Positions 38,609-48,898 of a DNA stretch of 50,821 nt are shown here, one piece after another. The translations under genes and the position numbers were made by a program. Each line of letters begins with the position of its first letter. The first letter of the stretch is position 1. Origin of the DNA: an uncultured Bacilli bacterium (GTDB taxonomy: Bacteria; Bacillota_I; Bacilli_A; RF39; UBA660); NCBI GenBank assembly GCA_947589435.1, contig CANQBI010000006.1, positions 1 through 50,821 of the forward strand. The letters are read 5' to 3'. The notes beneath the pieces were generated by a model. That model searched no databases. It was not told where the DNA came from and saw only the letters and a list, made by a program, of their open reading frames with translations.

Positions 38609-40438
38609 ATGAGAGGTAATTTCTTTACAATATGTAGTTTTTTCTATATTTTGTTATTAGTAGTAATCTTTTTCTCAAAAAAAAGATATGAATCTGTAGA
38701 AAATAAAATATATTCTTGGTTAATAATTACGAATTTTTTTGGGGTATTATTAGCAATATTTACTTACATTTGTATAATGCGGGCTGATGTTTTAGGAACA
38801 TTTGCCATGATTGTTTCCAAATCCTATATTTTATATTTATTAACTTGGATTACCTTATTCTCTATCTATATTTTTGTTATAATTGTTAAATCAAAAGATT
38901 ATTCCCTTACCGAAAAAGCCAAACAATATAAAAAAATATTTAAATTTTGTGGTGCTGTTTTTGCTGTAATAGCAATTGTTGTATGTGTTTTACCATTATA
39001 TTTAATGAATGATAATAGTAAAGTATATTCTTATGGTCCATCCGCAAATGTCATATATTTAGTATCGGCTATATATGCTATTATTTGGATATATGCTTTA
39101 ATAAGAAATTATAAAAATTTAAAAAAGACCAAATATATGCCCATATTAGTTTATTTAATTTTTAGTCTTGTTGTTGTAATTATTAATAGAATTTATCCAG
39201 AATTATTACTTATTACATCATTAGAAACTTTTGTAACATTTCTAATGTACTTTACTATTGAAAATCCAGACTTACAATTAATTAAAGAATTAAACATTGC
39301 TAAAGATCAAGCGGAAAAAGCTAATAAAGCCAAGACAGATTTCTTATCAAATATGTCTCATGAAATAAGAACACCACTTAATGCTATTGATGGCTTTAGT
39401 CAATTAATTTTAGAAGAAGATAACATTGAAGAAGTAAAAGATGAAGTAAGAGATATAATGGCGGCTTCCCAAAACTTACTTGAAATAGTAAATGGTATTT
39501 TGGATATATCCAAGATTGAAGCCAATAAACTAGAAATTGTTAATGTGGAATATGAACCCGCTAAAGTGTTTGATGAACTTGTTAAACTTACGAAAGGAAG
39601 ACTAGGTGATAAACCTTTAGAATTTAGAATTAATATTGCGAAAGATTTACCAGAATATTTAAATGGGGATTATGTCAGATTAAAACAAATAGTTTTAAAT
39701 TTACTTACTAATGCCGTAAAATATACTAAAGAAGGATTTATTGAATTTAATGTTGATACGGTCAGAAAAGATAAAGTATGTCGTTTAATAATTAGTGTCA
39801 AAGATAGTGGTATTGGCATTAAGAAAGAAAATATTGATAAGTTATTTACGAAGTTTGAAAGATTTGATGTTGATAAGAATATGACTATTGAAGGTACTGG
39901 TTTAGGTCTTGCGATTACGAAAAAATTACTTGATTTAATGCATGGGACTATTGTCGTTGATTCAACTTATGGAAAAGGTTCTAAGTTTACAGTAGCCATT
40001 GACCAAAAGATTGTAACTAATCCGAAAACTAAAAAGGAAGAAGTTAAAGTAAAACCAAAGAAAGTAAGTATTAAAGGAAAGAAAGTTTTAATTGTCGATG
40101 ACAACGCCATTAACTTAAAAGTAGCAGCAAGACTTCTTTCAACTTATAATTTACAAACGGAAGAAGTTGCCAGTGGATTTGAATGTTTAGATAAAATTAA
40201 AAAAGGCGAAAAATATGATTTAATTTTAATGGATGATATGATGCCTAAGTTAAGTGGGGTAGAAACATTTAAAAAATTAAAAGAAATGGAAAACTTTAAT
40301 ACTCCAGTTATTGCACTAACAGCTAATGCCATTGCGGGTATGAAAGAAAATTATTTAAAAGAAGGATTCAATGATTATATTTCCAAACCAATTGACAAAA
40401 AAGAACTAGAAAGAGTCTTAAATACTTATTTAAAATAA
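38609..40438 (+). CDS. Hybrid histidine kinase with 7TM-type sensor and receiver
   Basis: This 609-residue membrane kinase has about seven hydrophobic helices in residues 5-215, then HisKA ([17 protein letters not shown]251), HATPase ([22 protein letters not shown]-type [17 protein letters not shown]) and a C-terminal receiver ([14 protein letters not shown] with D542, KP near the end). It probably passes phosphate from its receiver to the Hpt protein at 41305 and on to the receiver at 41668, a phosphorelay whose parts lie within 3.5 kb. The signal sensed is unknown. Confidence 0.93.
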   Translation: MRGNFFTICSFFYILLLVVIFFSKKRYESVENKIYSWLIITNFFGVLLAIFTYICIMRADVLGTFAMIVSKSYILYLLTWITLFSIYIFVIIVKSKDYSLTEKAKQYKKIFKFCGAVFAVIAIVVCVLPLYLMNDNSKVYSYGPSANVIYLVSAIYAIIWIYALIRNYKNLKKTKYMPILVYLIFSLVVVIINRIYPELLLITSLETFVTFLMYFTIENPDLQLIKELNIAKDQAEKANKAKTDFLSNMSHEIRTPLNAIDGFSQLILEEDNIEEVKDEVRDIMAASQNLLEIVNGILDISKIEANKLEIVNVEYEPAKVFDELVKLTKGRLGDKPLEFRINIAKDLPEYLNGDYVRLKQIVLNLLTNAVKYTKEGFIEFNVDTVRKDKVCRLIISVKDSGIGIKKENIDKLFTKFERFDVDKNMTIEGTGLGLAITKKLLDLMHGTIVVDSTYGKGSKFTVAIDQKIVTNPKTKKEEVKVKPKKVSIKGKKVLIVDDNAINLKVAARLLSTYNLQTEEVASGFECLDKIKKGEKYDLILMDDMMPKLSGVETFKKLKEMENFNTPVIALTANAIAGMKENYLKEGFNDYISKPIDKKELERVLNTYLK

Positions 40439-40440
40439 AA

Positions 40441-40470
40441 AATTAAAGATTTAAATTCTTTAATTTTTTT
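40441..40470. terminator. Bidirectional terminator between convergent genes
   Basis: AATTAAAGA and TCTTTAATT with T run (plus) and A run (for minus). Confidence 0.78.
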
Positions 40471-41195
40471 AAGCTATTAATTAGTTCTTGCTTTTCTTTA
40501 ACTTCAATTACAACATAACATTTATTAATTACATCTTGATAATTTTTAAAATCAATTAAACCTTTACCTATTTCTAAATGATCACTTTTGCCATCATAAT
40601 CATGCATATGAATATGTCTTATTTTATTAGTTTCTTTTAAAATAGGATATGCTAAATTTTTATTTTTTTCATTATGACCAATATCTAAAGTAAATCCTAA
40701 ATTAGAAAAATCATTAATTAGATTTATAGCTTTTTTGGTAAAATCATGGATTTTGGTATTTTCAAAATTGATTTCAATATTATAATATTCGGCTAGTTCA
40801 TTAAGTTTTTGACAACTTTTTTCTAAGTTTGTTAAGTAGATATCTATATATTTATCATTTAAATAATATTTTCCTGAAGGTAGAGTAAAATAAACTCCTG
40901 AATCAATATGAAGATTAAATTTTTTAATATTATTAGCGATACCTAATTTAATTTGTCTTATGGCTTCATTTAAATAACTTTCTCTTAAGTTATCATTAAG
41001 TTCAGCTACATTTAATTTTTCAGATAAATGCATGGTAAATTCTAAATTATATTTTATTAATTCTTGCTTTTTAATATTTTGACAATATGGTAAATCCATA
41101 TTTAGTTCAATAAAATCTAAATTATTAGATTTAGCTAAATTAACATTATCTAAAATATTTGTAAATTCTACTAAAGCAGGCATTCCGTATTTCAT
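40443..41195 (-). CDS. Sugar phosphate isomerase/epimerase-like TIM barrel protein
   Basis: This 250-residue protein is of the xylose-isomerase-like / AP endonuclease 2 family. Metal-ligand-type motifs are present: FIELNMD, HIDSG, INFENTKIHD, LGFTLDIGHN, and HIHMHDYDGKSDHLEIGKG. Members isomerise sugars or act on related substrates; the exact reaction is not clear. ATG 41195 follows AAAGGTGA; a GTG at 41204 is the alternative. It lies between the kinase and its likely partners but on the other strand. Confidence 0.85.
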   Translation of the reverse strand: MKYGMPALVEFTNILDNVNLAKSNNLDFIELNMDLPYCQNIKKQELIKYNLEFTMHLSEKLNVAELNDNLRESYLNEAIRQIKLGIANNIKKFNLHIDSGVYFTLPSGKYYLNDKYIDIYLTNLEKSCQKLNELAEYYNIEINFENTKIHDFTKKAINLINDFSNLGFTLDIGHNEKNKNLAYPILKETNKIRHIHMHDYDGKSDHLEIGKGLIDFKNYQDVINKCYVVIEVKEKQELINSLKKLKNLNL

Positions 41196-41304
41196 AGCTA
41201 TCACCTTTCTAGATTATATCATAAATCCTAGTTTACACAAAATTTTATTTCCGTACCCAATGTTGTGTTTTTGTGTTATAATTTAAATAGTAGAGGTGGT
41301 TTTA

Positions 41305-41667
41305 ATGAAAGATGTTAGTATTTTAACAGATAATGGAGTTGACTTAGATAGTGCATTAGAATTTTTAGGAGATTTATCATTTTATGATGAAACTCTTGAA
41401 GCTTTTTTAGAAGAAAATGAAACCCGAGTACCAAATATAATAAAATATAAAGATGAACAAAATATGGAAGATTATGCGATACTAGTTCATGCTTTAAAAA
41501 GTGATGCTAAATATTTAGGATTTAAAGATTTAGCCGATATTGCTTATGAACATGAAATGGCTAGCAAAGGAAACAATATCGATGAAGTAAATAAAAAGTT
41601 TGATAAGTTGGATAAAGAGATAAAGAGATTTACGGATTTAGCTCATAAATATTTAGGAGGAGAATAA
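41305..41667 (+). CDS. Hpt (histidine phosphotransfer) domain protein
   Basis: This 120-residue helical protein has the Hpt motif LVHALKSDAKYLG, with H62 as phosphate carrier. It is a stand-alone Hpt, probably linking the hybrid kinase at 38609 to the receiver protein encoded next to it. AGGTGG precedes ATG 41305, and a TTATAAT box lies at about 41276. It abuts the receiver gene with no gap. Confidence 0.88.
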   Translation: MKDVSILTDNGVDLDSALEFLGDLSFYDETLEAFLEENETRVPNIIKYKDEQNMEDYAILVHALKSDAKYLGFKDLADIAYEHEMASKGNNIDEVNKKFDKLDKEIKRFTDLAHKYLGGE

Positions 41668-42051
41668 ATGAAAAAAATTTTAGTAGCGGATGATTCCAAA
41701 ATTATTAGTAACATTGTGGAAAGAGCATTTAAAGATAATTATGAAGTAATAGTGGCTCAAAATGGTAGAGAAGCTATTGACATTATTAAAAATAATGTTG
41801 ATGGTGAAATATTAGCTTGCTTACTTGATTTAAGTATGCCCGAAGTTGATGGTTTTGCCGTTTTAGATTATTTTAAAGAAAATAATTTATTTAAAAGAAT
41901 ACCCGTTTGTATTATAACTGGTGATGTGGCTAAAGATAGAGTAGATAGAGCTTTCAATTATGATATAGTAGATGTCTTAGCTAAACCATTTACTTTTGAA
42001 AGTGTTAGAGAAGAAGTTGAAAAAATAATTAATTTAGGAACTCTTAGATGA
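41668..42051 (+). CDS. Single-domain response regulator
   Basis: This 127-residue receiver domain has ADDSKI (acidic pocket), D54 in [11 protein letters not shown] (phosphate acceptor), T in IITGD and K in LAKPFTF. There is no output domain, so it works as a CheY-like or relay protein. It follows the Hpt gene directly with SD AGGAGGAG, and its stop overlaps the start of the flavin reductase gene (ATGA). Confidence 0.93.
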   Translation: MKKILVADDSKIISNIVERAFKDNYEVIVAQNGREAIDIIKNNVDGEILACLLDLSMPEVDGFAVLDYFKENNLFKRIPVCIITGDVAKDRVDRAFNYDIVDVLAKPFTFESVREEVEKIINLGTLR

Positions 42052-42707
42052 TCGATAAAAATGTATTTAAAAAACTATCTTATGGTTTGTATATTATTAC
42101 TAGTAGTAATGAAAAAGAAAAAGCGGGATGTGTTGTTAATACGGTAACCCAAATAACAAGTCATAATCCTGTTATAGCTATTAGTATAAATAAAGATAAT
42201 TATACCAATAAAATTATTAAAGAAAGTAAGAAATTAATTATTAATGTTTTAAGTGAAAAAGTAAATAAAGATGTTATAACTACTTTTGGTTTTTATTCTT
42301 CAAAAGATACCGATAAATTTGCCAATGTTAACTATGAATTAGTGGAAAACATTCCTACTCTTAATGAAGGCATCAATGGTTATATTGTAGGTGAAGTTAT
42401 TTCCATTACATCTGTAGATACTCACGATATATTTTTAGTAAAAGTAACTAGTTCTAAAGTAATAAATGATGATAATTCTCTAACATATAAATATTATCAA
42501 GAAAATATGAAAGGTTCTTCGCCAAAGAAAGCTCCAACTTATATAGAAGAAGAAATAAAAGATGATTCTAAACCTATTTATCATTGCATGATATGTGGTC
42601 ATATATATGATGATAATAAAGAAGATGTACCTTTTGCATCTTTGCCCGATGATTGGAAATGTCCTGTCTGTGGGGTAGGAAAAGATAAATTTGAAAGAAT
42701 AAATTAA
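42048..42707 (+). CDS. Flavin reductase-rubredoxin fusion (high-molecular-weight rubredoxin type)
   Basis: This 219-residue redox protein has an FMN-binding flavin reductase domain ([42 protein letters not shown]) at residues 1-155 and a C-terminal rubredoxin ([10 protein letters not shown] ... [12 protein letters not shown]). Such fusions in anaerobes reduce flavodiiron proteins for O2 or NO removal. This fits an anaerobe. The start overlaps the receiver gene, which is an unusual partner, and no flavodiiron gene is in the window. Confidence 0.92.
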   Translation: MIDKNVFKKLSYGLYIITSSNEKEKAGCVVNTVTQITSHNPVIAISINKDNYTNKIIKESKKLIINVLSEKVNKDVITTFGFYSSKDTDKFANVNYELVENIPTLNEGINGYIVGEVISITSVDTHDIFLVKVTSSKVINDDNSLTYKYYQENMKGSSPKKAPTYIEEEIKDDSKPIYHCMICGHIYDDNKEDVPFASLPDDWKCPVCGVGKDKFERIN

Positions 42708-42714
42708 AAAAAAG

Positions 42715-42740
42715 AACTTGGAAATTAATCCAAGTTTTTA
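42715..42740. terminator. Terminator between convergent genes
   Basis: AACTTGG and CCAAGTT pair, followed by T; the reverse has an A run on the plus strand. Confidence 0.75.
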
Positions 42741-45266
42741 ATTTAAACCAGTATCATTATCTTCATCGTCATCATCAACCATATCACTAATATTACTATC
42801 AATGGTTTTCGTACTTATTACAAGACCACTAGACATATTACCTTTATAAATAGTATAAGATGATTTAACAACAAAGGTATAATTGCCTCCTGCAGAAACA
42901 GAATAAGTAAAGCTATTACCGGAAGTAGATCCTATTTCTGTTTCGGTTCCATCACTATTTCTTAAATAGATTCGATATGTTAAATTACCAATATTGGTAT
43001 TATTATAATTAAGTCTTTTATTATAATAATCTTGGGCATACTCCGCATAATACTCATTAAAATGCTCTTGTAAGTAAGTTGTATCAATAGCCTCAGGTGT
43101 CTTTATTGGATTCCATTTTAAGGTTATGGAATTGCCACTAAATTGGAATGTTCCATTAGTGGGGTTTTCTAAATTATCATAACGAGGTGAGACGTCAGTT
43201 GGTTCTGTTCCGGAAACAAAGTATTCAGTTAAACACATTGATTCTGGAGTATGGGAACTACATAATTGTGGTGGGAATGTTTCTTGTTCAACTTTTACAG
43301 CAGTTACTCCTTTTGGAACACTAAAGTCTTTTTTATCTTTATGAATATTTTTAGCTAAATAACTCATCATCGTACTTCTTGCAGTTCCACCAGTTGAACT
43401 TGTTAAATAATGTTTTGTTGTGGCGGCATCAGGCTCTAAAACATCATAACCATACCATAGGGATACAGAATATTCGGTAGAGTAGGTATTGTACCATACT
43501 TCTTTTACAGCCCCACTTTTTAAATTAAGTCTATCTTTAGTAGCTTTATCAAGGTTAGTGGTACCTGTTTTACCAGCAACATTATTACCACCAGCTCCAT
43601 AAGCATTTAAAATACTATTTATCATATAAGCTGTAGATTCTTCCATAACTTTTTCTTTAGTATAACTATAATTGATTTCTTTTTCGGTTTCGGTATTAAC
43701 TACTTTGGTATAAGAGTAAGGTTTAATGTAGTAGCCACCTCTGGCAAAAGAAGCATAAGCCGCCGCCATTTGTAAAGGACTAACGCCATCAAATCCTCCA
43801 ATTGAAGCCGCTTCAACTAAATAATCGCCATAATCAATACCAACACTATGAACAAAATCTTCAATTATGCTTTGGTCAAGTTTCGCAACTTCCTTAAATA
43901 TTCTTAAAGCGGGGATATTTCTAGAATCCCTTAGAGCATAACGCATTGTAATTAAATGTTTATAACTATTATCGTAGTTAGAAATAGGAGTACCATTAGT
44001 ATAAGTAGTTGGTTCATCTAAAACCATCGCATAACTACTATGAGAAATATGTTCAATATACATGGCATAATCAAATAATGGTTTTGCTGTTGATCCTGGT
44101 TGTTTTCTTATGTCTACGGCAAAGTTAATACCATTACCTTTATAATCTCTTCCTCCTGATAGTGCGACGATTGAGCCATCTTCAATAGATGTTACCGCAA
44201 TACCTTCATTAACAGTATCATCAGGGAATTTATAAACTTCACCATCTTCAACTTTTTCTAAGATAGCTTGAATTTTCGGATCAAAGGTTGTATATATCTT
44301 TAATGATGTTGTATAAGGATCAATATCTAAATTACTTTCAACTTCATCTAAAACATATTCCACAAAGGCTTGTTTACTTTCGGCTTGTAAGTCTTTATAA
44401 CTATATTCACTAAGTAAACTTTCAACCGGAATAGCTAAGGCATCATTCATTTGCTCTTCCGTAATATAACCATGTCTTACCATTAATTTTAAAACCGTTT
44501 TTTGTCTTCCTCTAGCATCTTCAGGATGTTGGTAAGGATTATACATCCGGCTATTTTGGAACATTCCGACAAGTAGGGAAGCTTCCGCTAAATTTAAGTC
44601 TTTACTAGATTTACCAAAGAAATATTGACTAGCTTTTTCAATACCATAAATACCTTTAGCAATATTAATATCTCCGGCATTAGCGAACCATTGACTATTA
44701 AAATAAAATTCGATTATTTCTTCTTTAGTATAATTAGCCTCTAGTTTAAAGACCGACATATAAATATCTTTAAATTTTCTAATTATTCCTTTAATACCTT
44801 CATCTTCGCCACCAGTATAAGTTCTTTTAATTACTTGCATCGATAGAGTAGAGGCTCCACCAGCATAACTTTTACCCACTAATTGTTGGACAGTAGCTTT
44901 TAAAAATCTAAATAAGTCTAAACCATTATGTTGGAAGAATCTCGAGTCTTCGGTGGCAATTAACGCATCAATGATAACATCAGGTATTTCATCATAAGTA
45001 ATAACTGTACTATCCATAGATCCGACTCTTGCTAGTTCATCTCCATATTTATCATAAAGAATAGTTGGTTCTTTTTGATATAATTTATCTTTATCAAAGT
45101 TTGGAGAAGTTAAAACAATGAATAAAACAAAGATAAGTCCTAAACTAACTATCACAATGCCAATTAATAAAACAATGTTTAAAATACTTTTCCATAGTAT
45201 CTTTTTTTCTTTTGGCTTTTTAACTCCTTCATTTGGTTTTTTAATTTTTAATTTAATTTTTTTCAT
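42738..45266 (-). CDS. Class A penicillin-binding protein (PBP1A type)
   Basis: This bifunctional cell-wall synthase of 842 residues has a basic cytoplasmic N-terminus, one membrane helix (about residues 28-52), a glycosyltransferase domain (IATEDSRFFQHNGLD with E106; GGASTLSMQVIKR) and a transpeptidase domain (QPGSTAKPL, and KTGTT). The C-terminus adds a fibronectin-III-like domain and an acidic tail (DDDDEDNDTG). GGAGG precedes the ATG. The start overlaps the recU end by 14 bases, the recU-pbp1A pair known from Bacilli. Confidence 0.95.
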   Translation of the reverse strand: MKKIKLKIKKPNEGVKKPKEKKILWKSILNIVLLIGIVIVSLGLIFVLFIVLTSPNFDKDKLYQKEPTILYDKYGDELARVGSMDSTVITYDEIPDVIIDALIATEDSRFFQHNGLDLFRFLKATVQQLVGKSYAGGASTLSMQVIKRTYTGGEDEGIKGIIRKFKDIYMSVFKLEANYTKEEIIEFYFNSQWFANAGDINIAKGIYGIEKASQYFFGKSSKDLNLAEASLLVGMFQNSRMYNPYQHPEDARGRQKTVLKLMVRHGYITEEQMNDALAIPVESLLSEYSYKDLQAESKQAFVEYVLDEVESNLDIDPYTTSLKIYTTFDPKIQAILEKVEDGEVYKFPDDTVNEGIAVTSIEDGSIVALSGGRDYKGNGINFAVDIRKQPGSTAKPLFDYAMYIEHISHSSYAMVLDEPTTYTNGTPISNYDNSYKHLITMRYALRDSRNIPALRIFKEVAKLDQSIIEDFVHSVGIDYGDYLVEAASIGGFDGVSPLQMAAAYASFARGGYYIKPYSYTKVVNTETEKEINYSYTKEKVMEESTAYMINSILNAYGAGGNNVAGKTGTTNLDKATKDRLNLKSGAVKEVWYNTYSTEYSVSLWYGYDVLEPDAATTKHYLTSSTGGTARSTMMSYLAKNIHKDKKDFSVPKGVTAVKVEQETFPPQLCSSHTPESMCLTEYFVSGTEPTDVSPRYDNLENPTNGTFQFSGNSITLKWNPIKTPEAIDTTYLQEHFNEYYAEYAQDYYNKRLNYNNTNIGNLTYRIYLRNSDGTETEIGSTSGNSFTYSVSAGGNYTFVVKSSYTIYKGNMSSGLVISTKTIDSNISDMVDDDDEDNDTGLN

Positions 45267-45825
45267 TATTTAAACCTCCAATTAAATCTACGTATTTTAA
45301 ATAATCAAGTCCTTTAATATAATTATATTCCAGTAAATATCCTTTTTCTTTAATATAATCAAAAGGAATACTTTTTCTATCTGTATTATCAATAAATGAA
45401 ATAAAATCCGGACCATTTAGTAAAAAGATTAAACCATTAATGCGAATAATTAAGAAAACTATTCCACCATGTTCAATAACTCTTCTGATATGTCTTATTT
45501 GATGAAGATGAACATTACTAATTGGAAATGATGTTTTAGATTCGGTATTCTTGGCATCAAACTCGACATATTTACCTTTATATAGTCCATTATAATCTAA
45601 TGTTGATTGGGTAGCAAAATATGCATCTTTTATCTTTTGTTTATTGTTATCATAACTAACTTTAACAATTCCAATCGGAGTTGGTTTTTTATAGATTAAA
45701 GCCATATTTTTTTCTAAGTAATATTCATTGGCTTCATTAATCATATTTTCTAAATCCATTCCGCGGTTGCCATAGTTAATATTTTTTTTATAATCTTTTT
45801 TTATTTTGTTCGGATAATTCAACAC
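45253..45825 (-). CDS. recU: Holliday junction resolvase RecU
   Basis: RecU cuts four-way DNA junctions in recombination and segregation. The 190-residue protein shows GNRGMDLENMINEANEYY, YKKPTPIGIVKV, the stretch DYNGLYKGKYVEFDAKNT with the catalytic acidic residues and Lys, and the end LDYL. GTG 45825 is adopted, four bases after GAGGTG; the next codon, TTG, is an alternative. It is the first gene of the recU-PBP operon on the minus strand. Confidence 0.93.
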   Translation of the reverse strand: MLNYPNKIKKDYKKNINYGNRGMDLENMINEANEYYLEKNMALIYKKPTPIGIVKVSYDNNKQKIKDAYFATQSTLDYNGLYKGKYVEFDAKNTESKTSFPISNVHLHQIRHIRRVIEHGGIVFLIIRINGLIFLLNGPDFISFIDNTDRKSIPFDYIKEKGYLLEYNYIKGLDYLKYVDLIGGLNNEKN

Positions 45826-45884
45826 ATTTCACCTCTTTAATTATATCAAATATTTTAAAAATTATAAACTCTTAACTAATAAAA

Positions 45885-45908
45885 ATGCTTACTTGACAAA
45901 GTAAGCAT
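45885..45908 (-). terminator. Terminator at the end of the VanY-type gene
   Basis: GTAAGCAT and ATGCTTAC form an 8-bp stem that includes the stop codon; TTTTT follows in the minus direction. Confidence 0.72.
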
Positions 45909-46848
45909 AATATTCATCAAAAGTTATTCCGTTTTCATAAATGAAAGTTGCCGCTTCCACACCCACATAACGATAATGCCAAGATTCAAAATCATAACCT
46001 GTGATATTAATTTTATCAGTAGGGTATCTTTGAATAAAACCATATTTATGAGCATTTTCCACAAGCCATTTATAAGATTCCGTATCAGGGAATGTTTTGG
46101 AACTTGTTCCTTTTTCAAAAATATCTAAAGTAAGTCCCGTTTGATGTTCGGAATATCCTGGTCTTGCGGCATATTTATCGGCATAATTGGTGCCACCCAT
46201 TTTTTTATAATCATCATAAACACTTTGTTGTTTATCAAAAGTCCGATAGGAAGAATTAACCATTAGATAGAATCCCGCTTCATGGGAAGCATTCCACATA
46301 TTTAAAAAAGCATTATAAGTTTCTTCTGTTGCTTTTTGACTTCCAATATCACCGTACGCATATGTTTGAGAAATATTTACTAAATTTTCCGGCGTAAAAT
46401 CACTTTCTAAATAGTGATATTTATTAACTAACATTAAATTACCTTTGGAAATGTCGGTAGGGACTGGATCGGTATAATATTCTTTATGAGTATTTGTGTT
46501 AACTTTTTCGACAATATCCCGAATACTTTCATCCTCATTTTCTTTTTGATAATCTAAATATTCATAAAATTTATCATAGATAAAAAATTTGTCATTGGCA
46601 AGATTTAAATAAATATCATTAATTTTTTCTTCTAGGATATAATCAATTTCTTTATCTTTAAATTTCTTACTTATTTTAATCGCCGTATCTTTATCATAAC
46701 CTTTATTAATGAGTTTAAATTCATAAGTCTTTTCATAATTAATTTTTTCGGTTACTTTTATATAAGAATAAATACCTATTCCTAAAAATAAAAGTACAAT
46801 AAGACTAATAATAACAATTTTTCCAGTATTCTTTTTATTTTTTTCCAT
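45889..46848 (-). CDS. M15 family D-Ala-D-Ala carboxypeptidase (VanY/DdcY type)
   Basis: This zinc peptidase of 319 residues trims peptidoglycan stem peptides outside the cell. It has an N-terminal membrane anchor (about residues 10-30), a helical linker, and the M15 core: SSYRTFDKQQSVYDDY, the zinc-binding SEHQTGLTLDIF (H, D) and ESWHYRYVG (H). Its first eight codons or so, SD and promoter region lie inside the 111-bp repeat also found at 48899, on the far side of the IS element. Confidence 0.93.
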   Translation of the reverse strand: MEKNKKNTGKIVIISLIVLLFLGIGIYSYIKVTEKINYEKTYEFKLINKGYDKDTAIKISKKFKDKEIDYILEEKINDIYLNLANDKFFIYDKFYEYLDYQKENEDESIRDIVEKVNTNTHKEYYTDPVPTDISKGNLMLVNKYHYLESDFTPENLVNISQTYAYGDIGSQKATEETYNAFLNMWNASHEAGFYLMVNSSYRTFDKQQSVYDDYKKMGGTNYADKYAARPGYSEHQTGLTLDIFEKGTSSKTFPDTESYKWLVENAHKYGFIQRYPTDKINITGYDFESWHYRYVGVEAATFIYENGITFDEYYAYFVK

Positions 46849-46935
46849 ATATCCTCCATATTCTTAAGTTAATTTTAACACAAAAAGAAACTGATTTCAT
46901 TAAATAATGCTTAATTTTTTATTTTGTGATATAAT
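46825..46935. repeat. 111-bp direct repeat, left copy
   Basis: AGTATTCTTTTT to TATAAT, identical to 48899-49009 except one base (A in GTGATATAAT, G in the other copy). It lies directly outside the left end of the IS element, so it is the probable target-site duplication. Confidence 0.88.
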
Positions 46936-48898
46936 CTTGAATTTATCAGTTTTGAAAGAGTAAAATCTCCCAAACCCTTTGTTTACAAGGAATTGAGAGA
47001 TTTTTTGATTTTTTAAAAGTGAGTACGCAATTTTAATTTTTTGTTTGTTTACAAATTTTTTTAATATTTTTTTCGTTTATTATTTGATAATCAGTTCTAA
47101 AGCCAAAAACTTTGTGTAAATCATCAGTTAAATTGGTTCTAGTATAACTTGGAATATAATCGTTTCCAATTAAATTTAAATTATAATTTTTTAAAGTATC
47201 AATAATTTCAGAAATAGTATATTTCTCGTCAAGTTTTTTTTCTAAATATCTAAATATAACTAAAGATAAGAAACAAGTAAGAAAGTGGGCTTTAATTCTA
47301 TCTTCTCTAGATAAGTAAACAGGTCTTGCTTTAAATTCGCTTTTCATAATTCGGAATGATTCTTCAATTTCCCATCTTCTTTTGTTTATCTTGATTATTT
47401 CAGATACATCATCTTCTAAATTAGTACAGACAGCATATAAACCATCATATAAAGATTCTTCATTAATTTTTTCTTGGTTTAAGATGTAGTTGTTGTTTTC
47501 AGCAACTTCGCCATCTTTGGTTGTAGGTATAATTTCAATAAATCTTTTGGGGTCATTTTCATTGTTACTTTTTATTTTCTTGGGATTTTTTTCTATAATA
47601 CTATTTGCTCTTTGAATTTGTTTTTCTCTAATATGTTTTTGATATTCTTGATATTTAGGAGAAAAGGTAATGATTAATCTTTGCTCAATACCATCTTCTT
47701 TAATCCATCTTTCTTTGTAGAATATCTTGTCATAATAAGTATTAATTAAATCTTCATCATCTCTTAATTTAGAAATATCAAAGGTTTTATCATAGCCTGA
47801 TAAATGCCAACCTTTTGATAAATCTAGTGACCAATCTTTTAAAAATTGTTTTAATTTTTTTAAAGATTGAGTAGTAACAAATTTCCGATTATCCTTGTTA
47901 TTAAACTTACGGTTAGCAGTACTAGATAAACCAGCATCAGTACAAACAACAAACATTGGATTATTAAAATCGTTTATGATTTTTTCTTCTAAAGGTTTTA
48001 AAGTTATTTGTTCATTTTTACTTCCATCAAAAGAATCAAAAGTTAAAGGAATACCATCACCATCAAGAAATAAACCCATACCTACAATCGGATTAGGTCT
48101 GTGTTCTTTACTTTTACCATATTTTCTAAAGTCATCTTCCTCTTCAATTTCAAAATAATAATTAGTACAATCATAAAATAATACTTTATCATTTCTTTTA
48201 GAATATTTTAAACTATTTTTATAAAGTTCTGATTGAATATAATCACTTTCTTTAGATAAAACTTCTAAACTTCTTAAAATATCATTATAAGTAAAGTTAG
48301 GTTGTTCGAGAAAGTTTTTAGAAGATTCCAAAGTTTTTAGTTTAGAAGAAGGATAAATAATTCTAGAGTATATAAGATTAGATAAAATATTATTTAAGTC
48401 ATAATGGAATTGATACTTATCTTTTATAGAATTACAAATATTGTTAATACCTAAACCATAATAAATCTTTTGTAAGAACAAATAACCTGCATTAAAAGAT
48501 TGTTTAGTGTCTTTATCAATTAATTTACTTTGAGAAAAGTATTTAATGATTTCTCTTTTATTTTCTTTATCTTGTTTAGTAAGTTTTTCAGCATATTTTT
48601 TTGCCCATATATACGGATCTTCATCTTTAGCTTTAATTTTAACTTCTTCAAGAGTACCAAGTTTTTCAACTGTTCTAGTTGAATGTTTTTTATCAATATA
48701 AGTAGATTCGATAATATAAAACAAAGTAGAAGACTTAGAATTAGTAACTTTTAATCTCATAAAAACATCACTACCTTATAAGAAAATTATATCACGTACC
48801 CTTTACGTACTCAATATTAAAATCAAAAATTTGACAAAAAAATAACCATTTTATAATGGTTTCCTCATTTTTTCTCTTTCAAAACTGATAAATTCCCG
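46936..48898 (-). mobile_element. IS1634-like insertion sequence (IS4 superfamily)
   Basis: The element is about 1.96 kb. A 22-bp perfect inverted repeat marks its ends, beginning GAATTTATCAGTTTTGAAAG at 46939 and mirrored at 48895. One transposase gene fills it. The flanks are 111-bp direct repeats, much longer than the usual 4-12 bp; IS1634 elements of Mycoplasma are known for long, variable duplications. A hairpin AAATCTC/GAGATTT lies inside the left end, and an almost perfect -10/-35 pair (TTGAGT-17-TATAAT) reads into the transposase from the right. Confidence 0.88.
47033..48760 (-). CDS. IS1634 family DDE transposase
   Basis: This 575-residue transposase has no frameshift. DDE-type motifs can be seen: FYDCTNYYFEIEEED (first D), FVVCTDAGLSS (second D) and the C-terminal RWEIEESFRIMKSEFKARPVYLSREDRIKAHF (E, with the Y/R..E..K-like pattern). 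GMGLFLDGDGIPLTFDSFDGSKNE is typical of IS1634/IS1549. It probably remains active, because the gene, ends and repeats look intact. AAGGTAGTGATG precedes the start. Confidence 0.93.
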   Translation of the reverse strand: MRLKVTNSKSSTLFYIIESTYIDKKHSTRTVEKLGTLEEVKIKAKDEDPYIWAKKYAEKLTKQDKENKREIIKYFSQSKLIDKDTKQSFNAGYLFLQKIYYGLGINNICNSIKDKYQFHYDLNNILSNLIYSRIIYPSSKLKTLESSKNFLEQPNFTYNDILRSLEVLSKESDYIQSELYKNSLKYSKRNDKVLFYDCTNYYFEIEEEDDFRKYGKSKEHRPNPIVGMGLFLDGDGIPLTFDSFDGSKNEQITLKPLEEKIINDFNNPMFVVCTDAGLSSTANRKFNNKDNRKFVTTQSLKKLKQFLKDWSLDLSKGWHLSGYDKTFDISKLRDDEDLINTYYDKIFYKERWIKEDGIEQRLIITFSPKYQEYQKHIREKQIQRANSIIEKNPKKIKSNNENDPKRFIEIIPTTKDGEVAENNNYILNQEKINEESLYDGLYAVCTNLEDDVSEIIKINKRRWEIEESFRIMKSEFKARPVYLSREDRIKAHFLTCFLSLVIFRYLEKKLDEKYTISEIIDTLKNYNLNLIGNDYIPSYTRTNLTDDLHKVFGFRTDYQIINEKNIKKICKQTKN

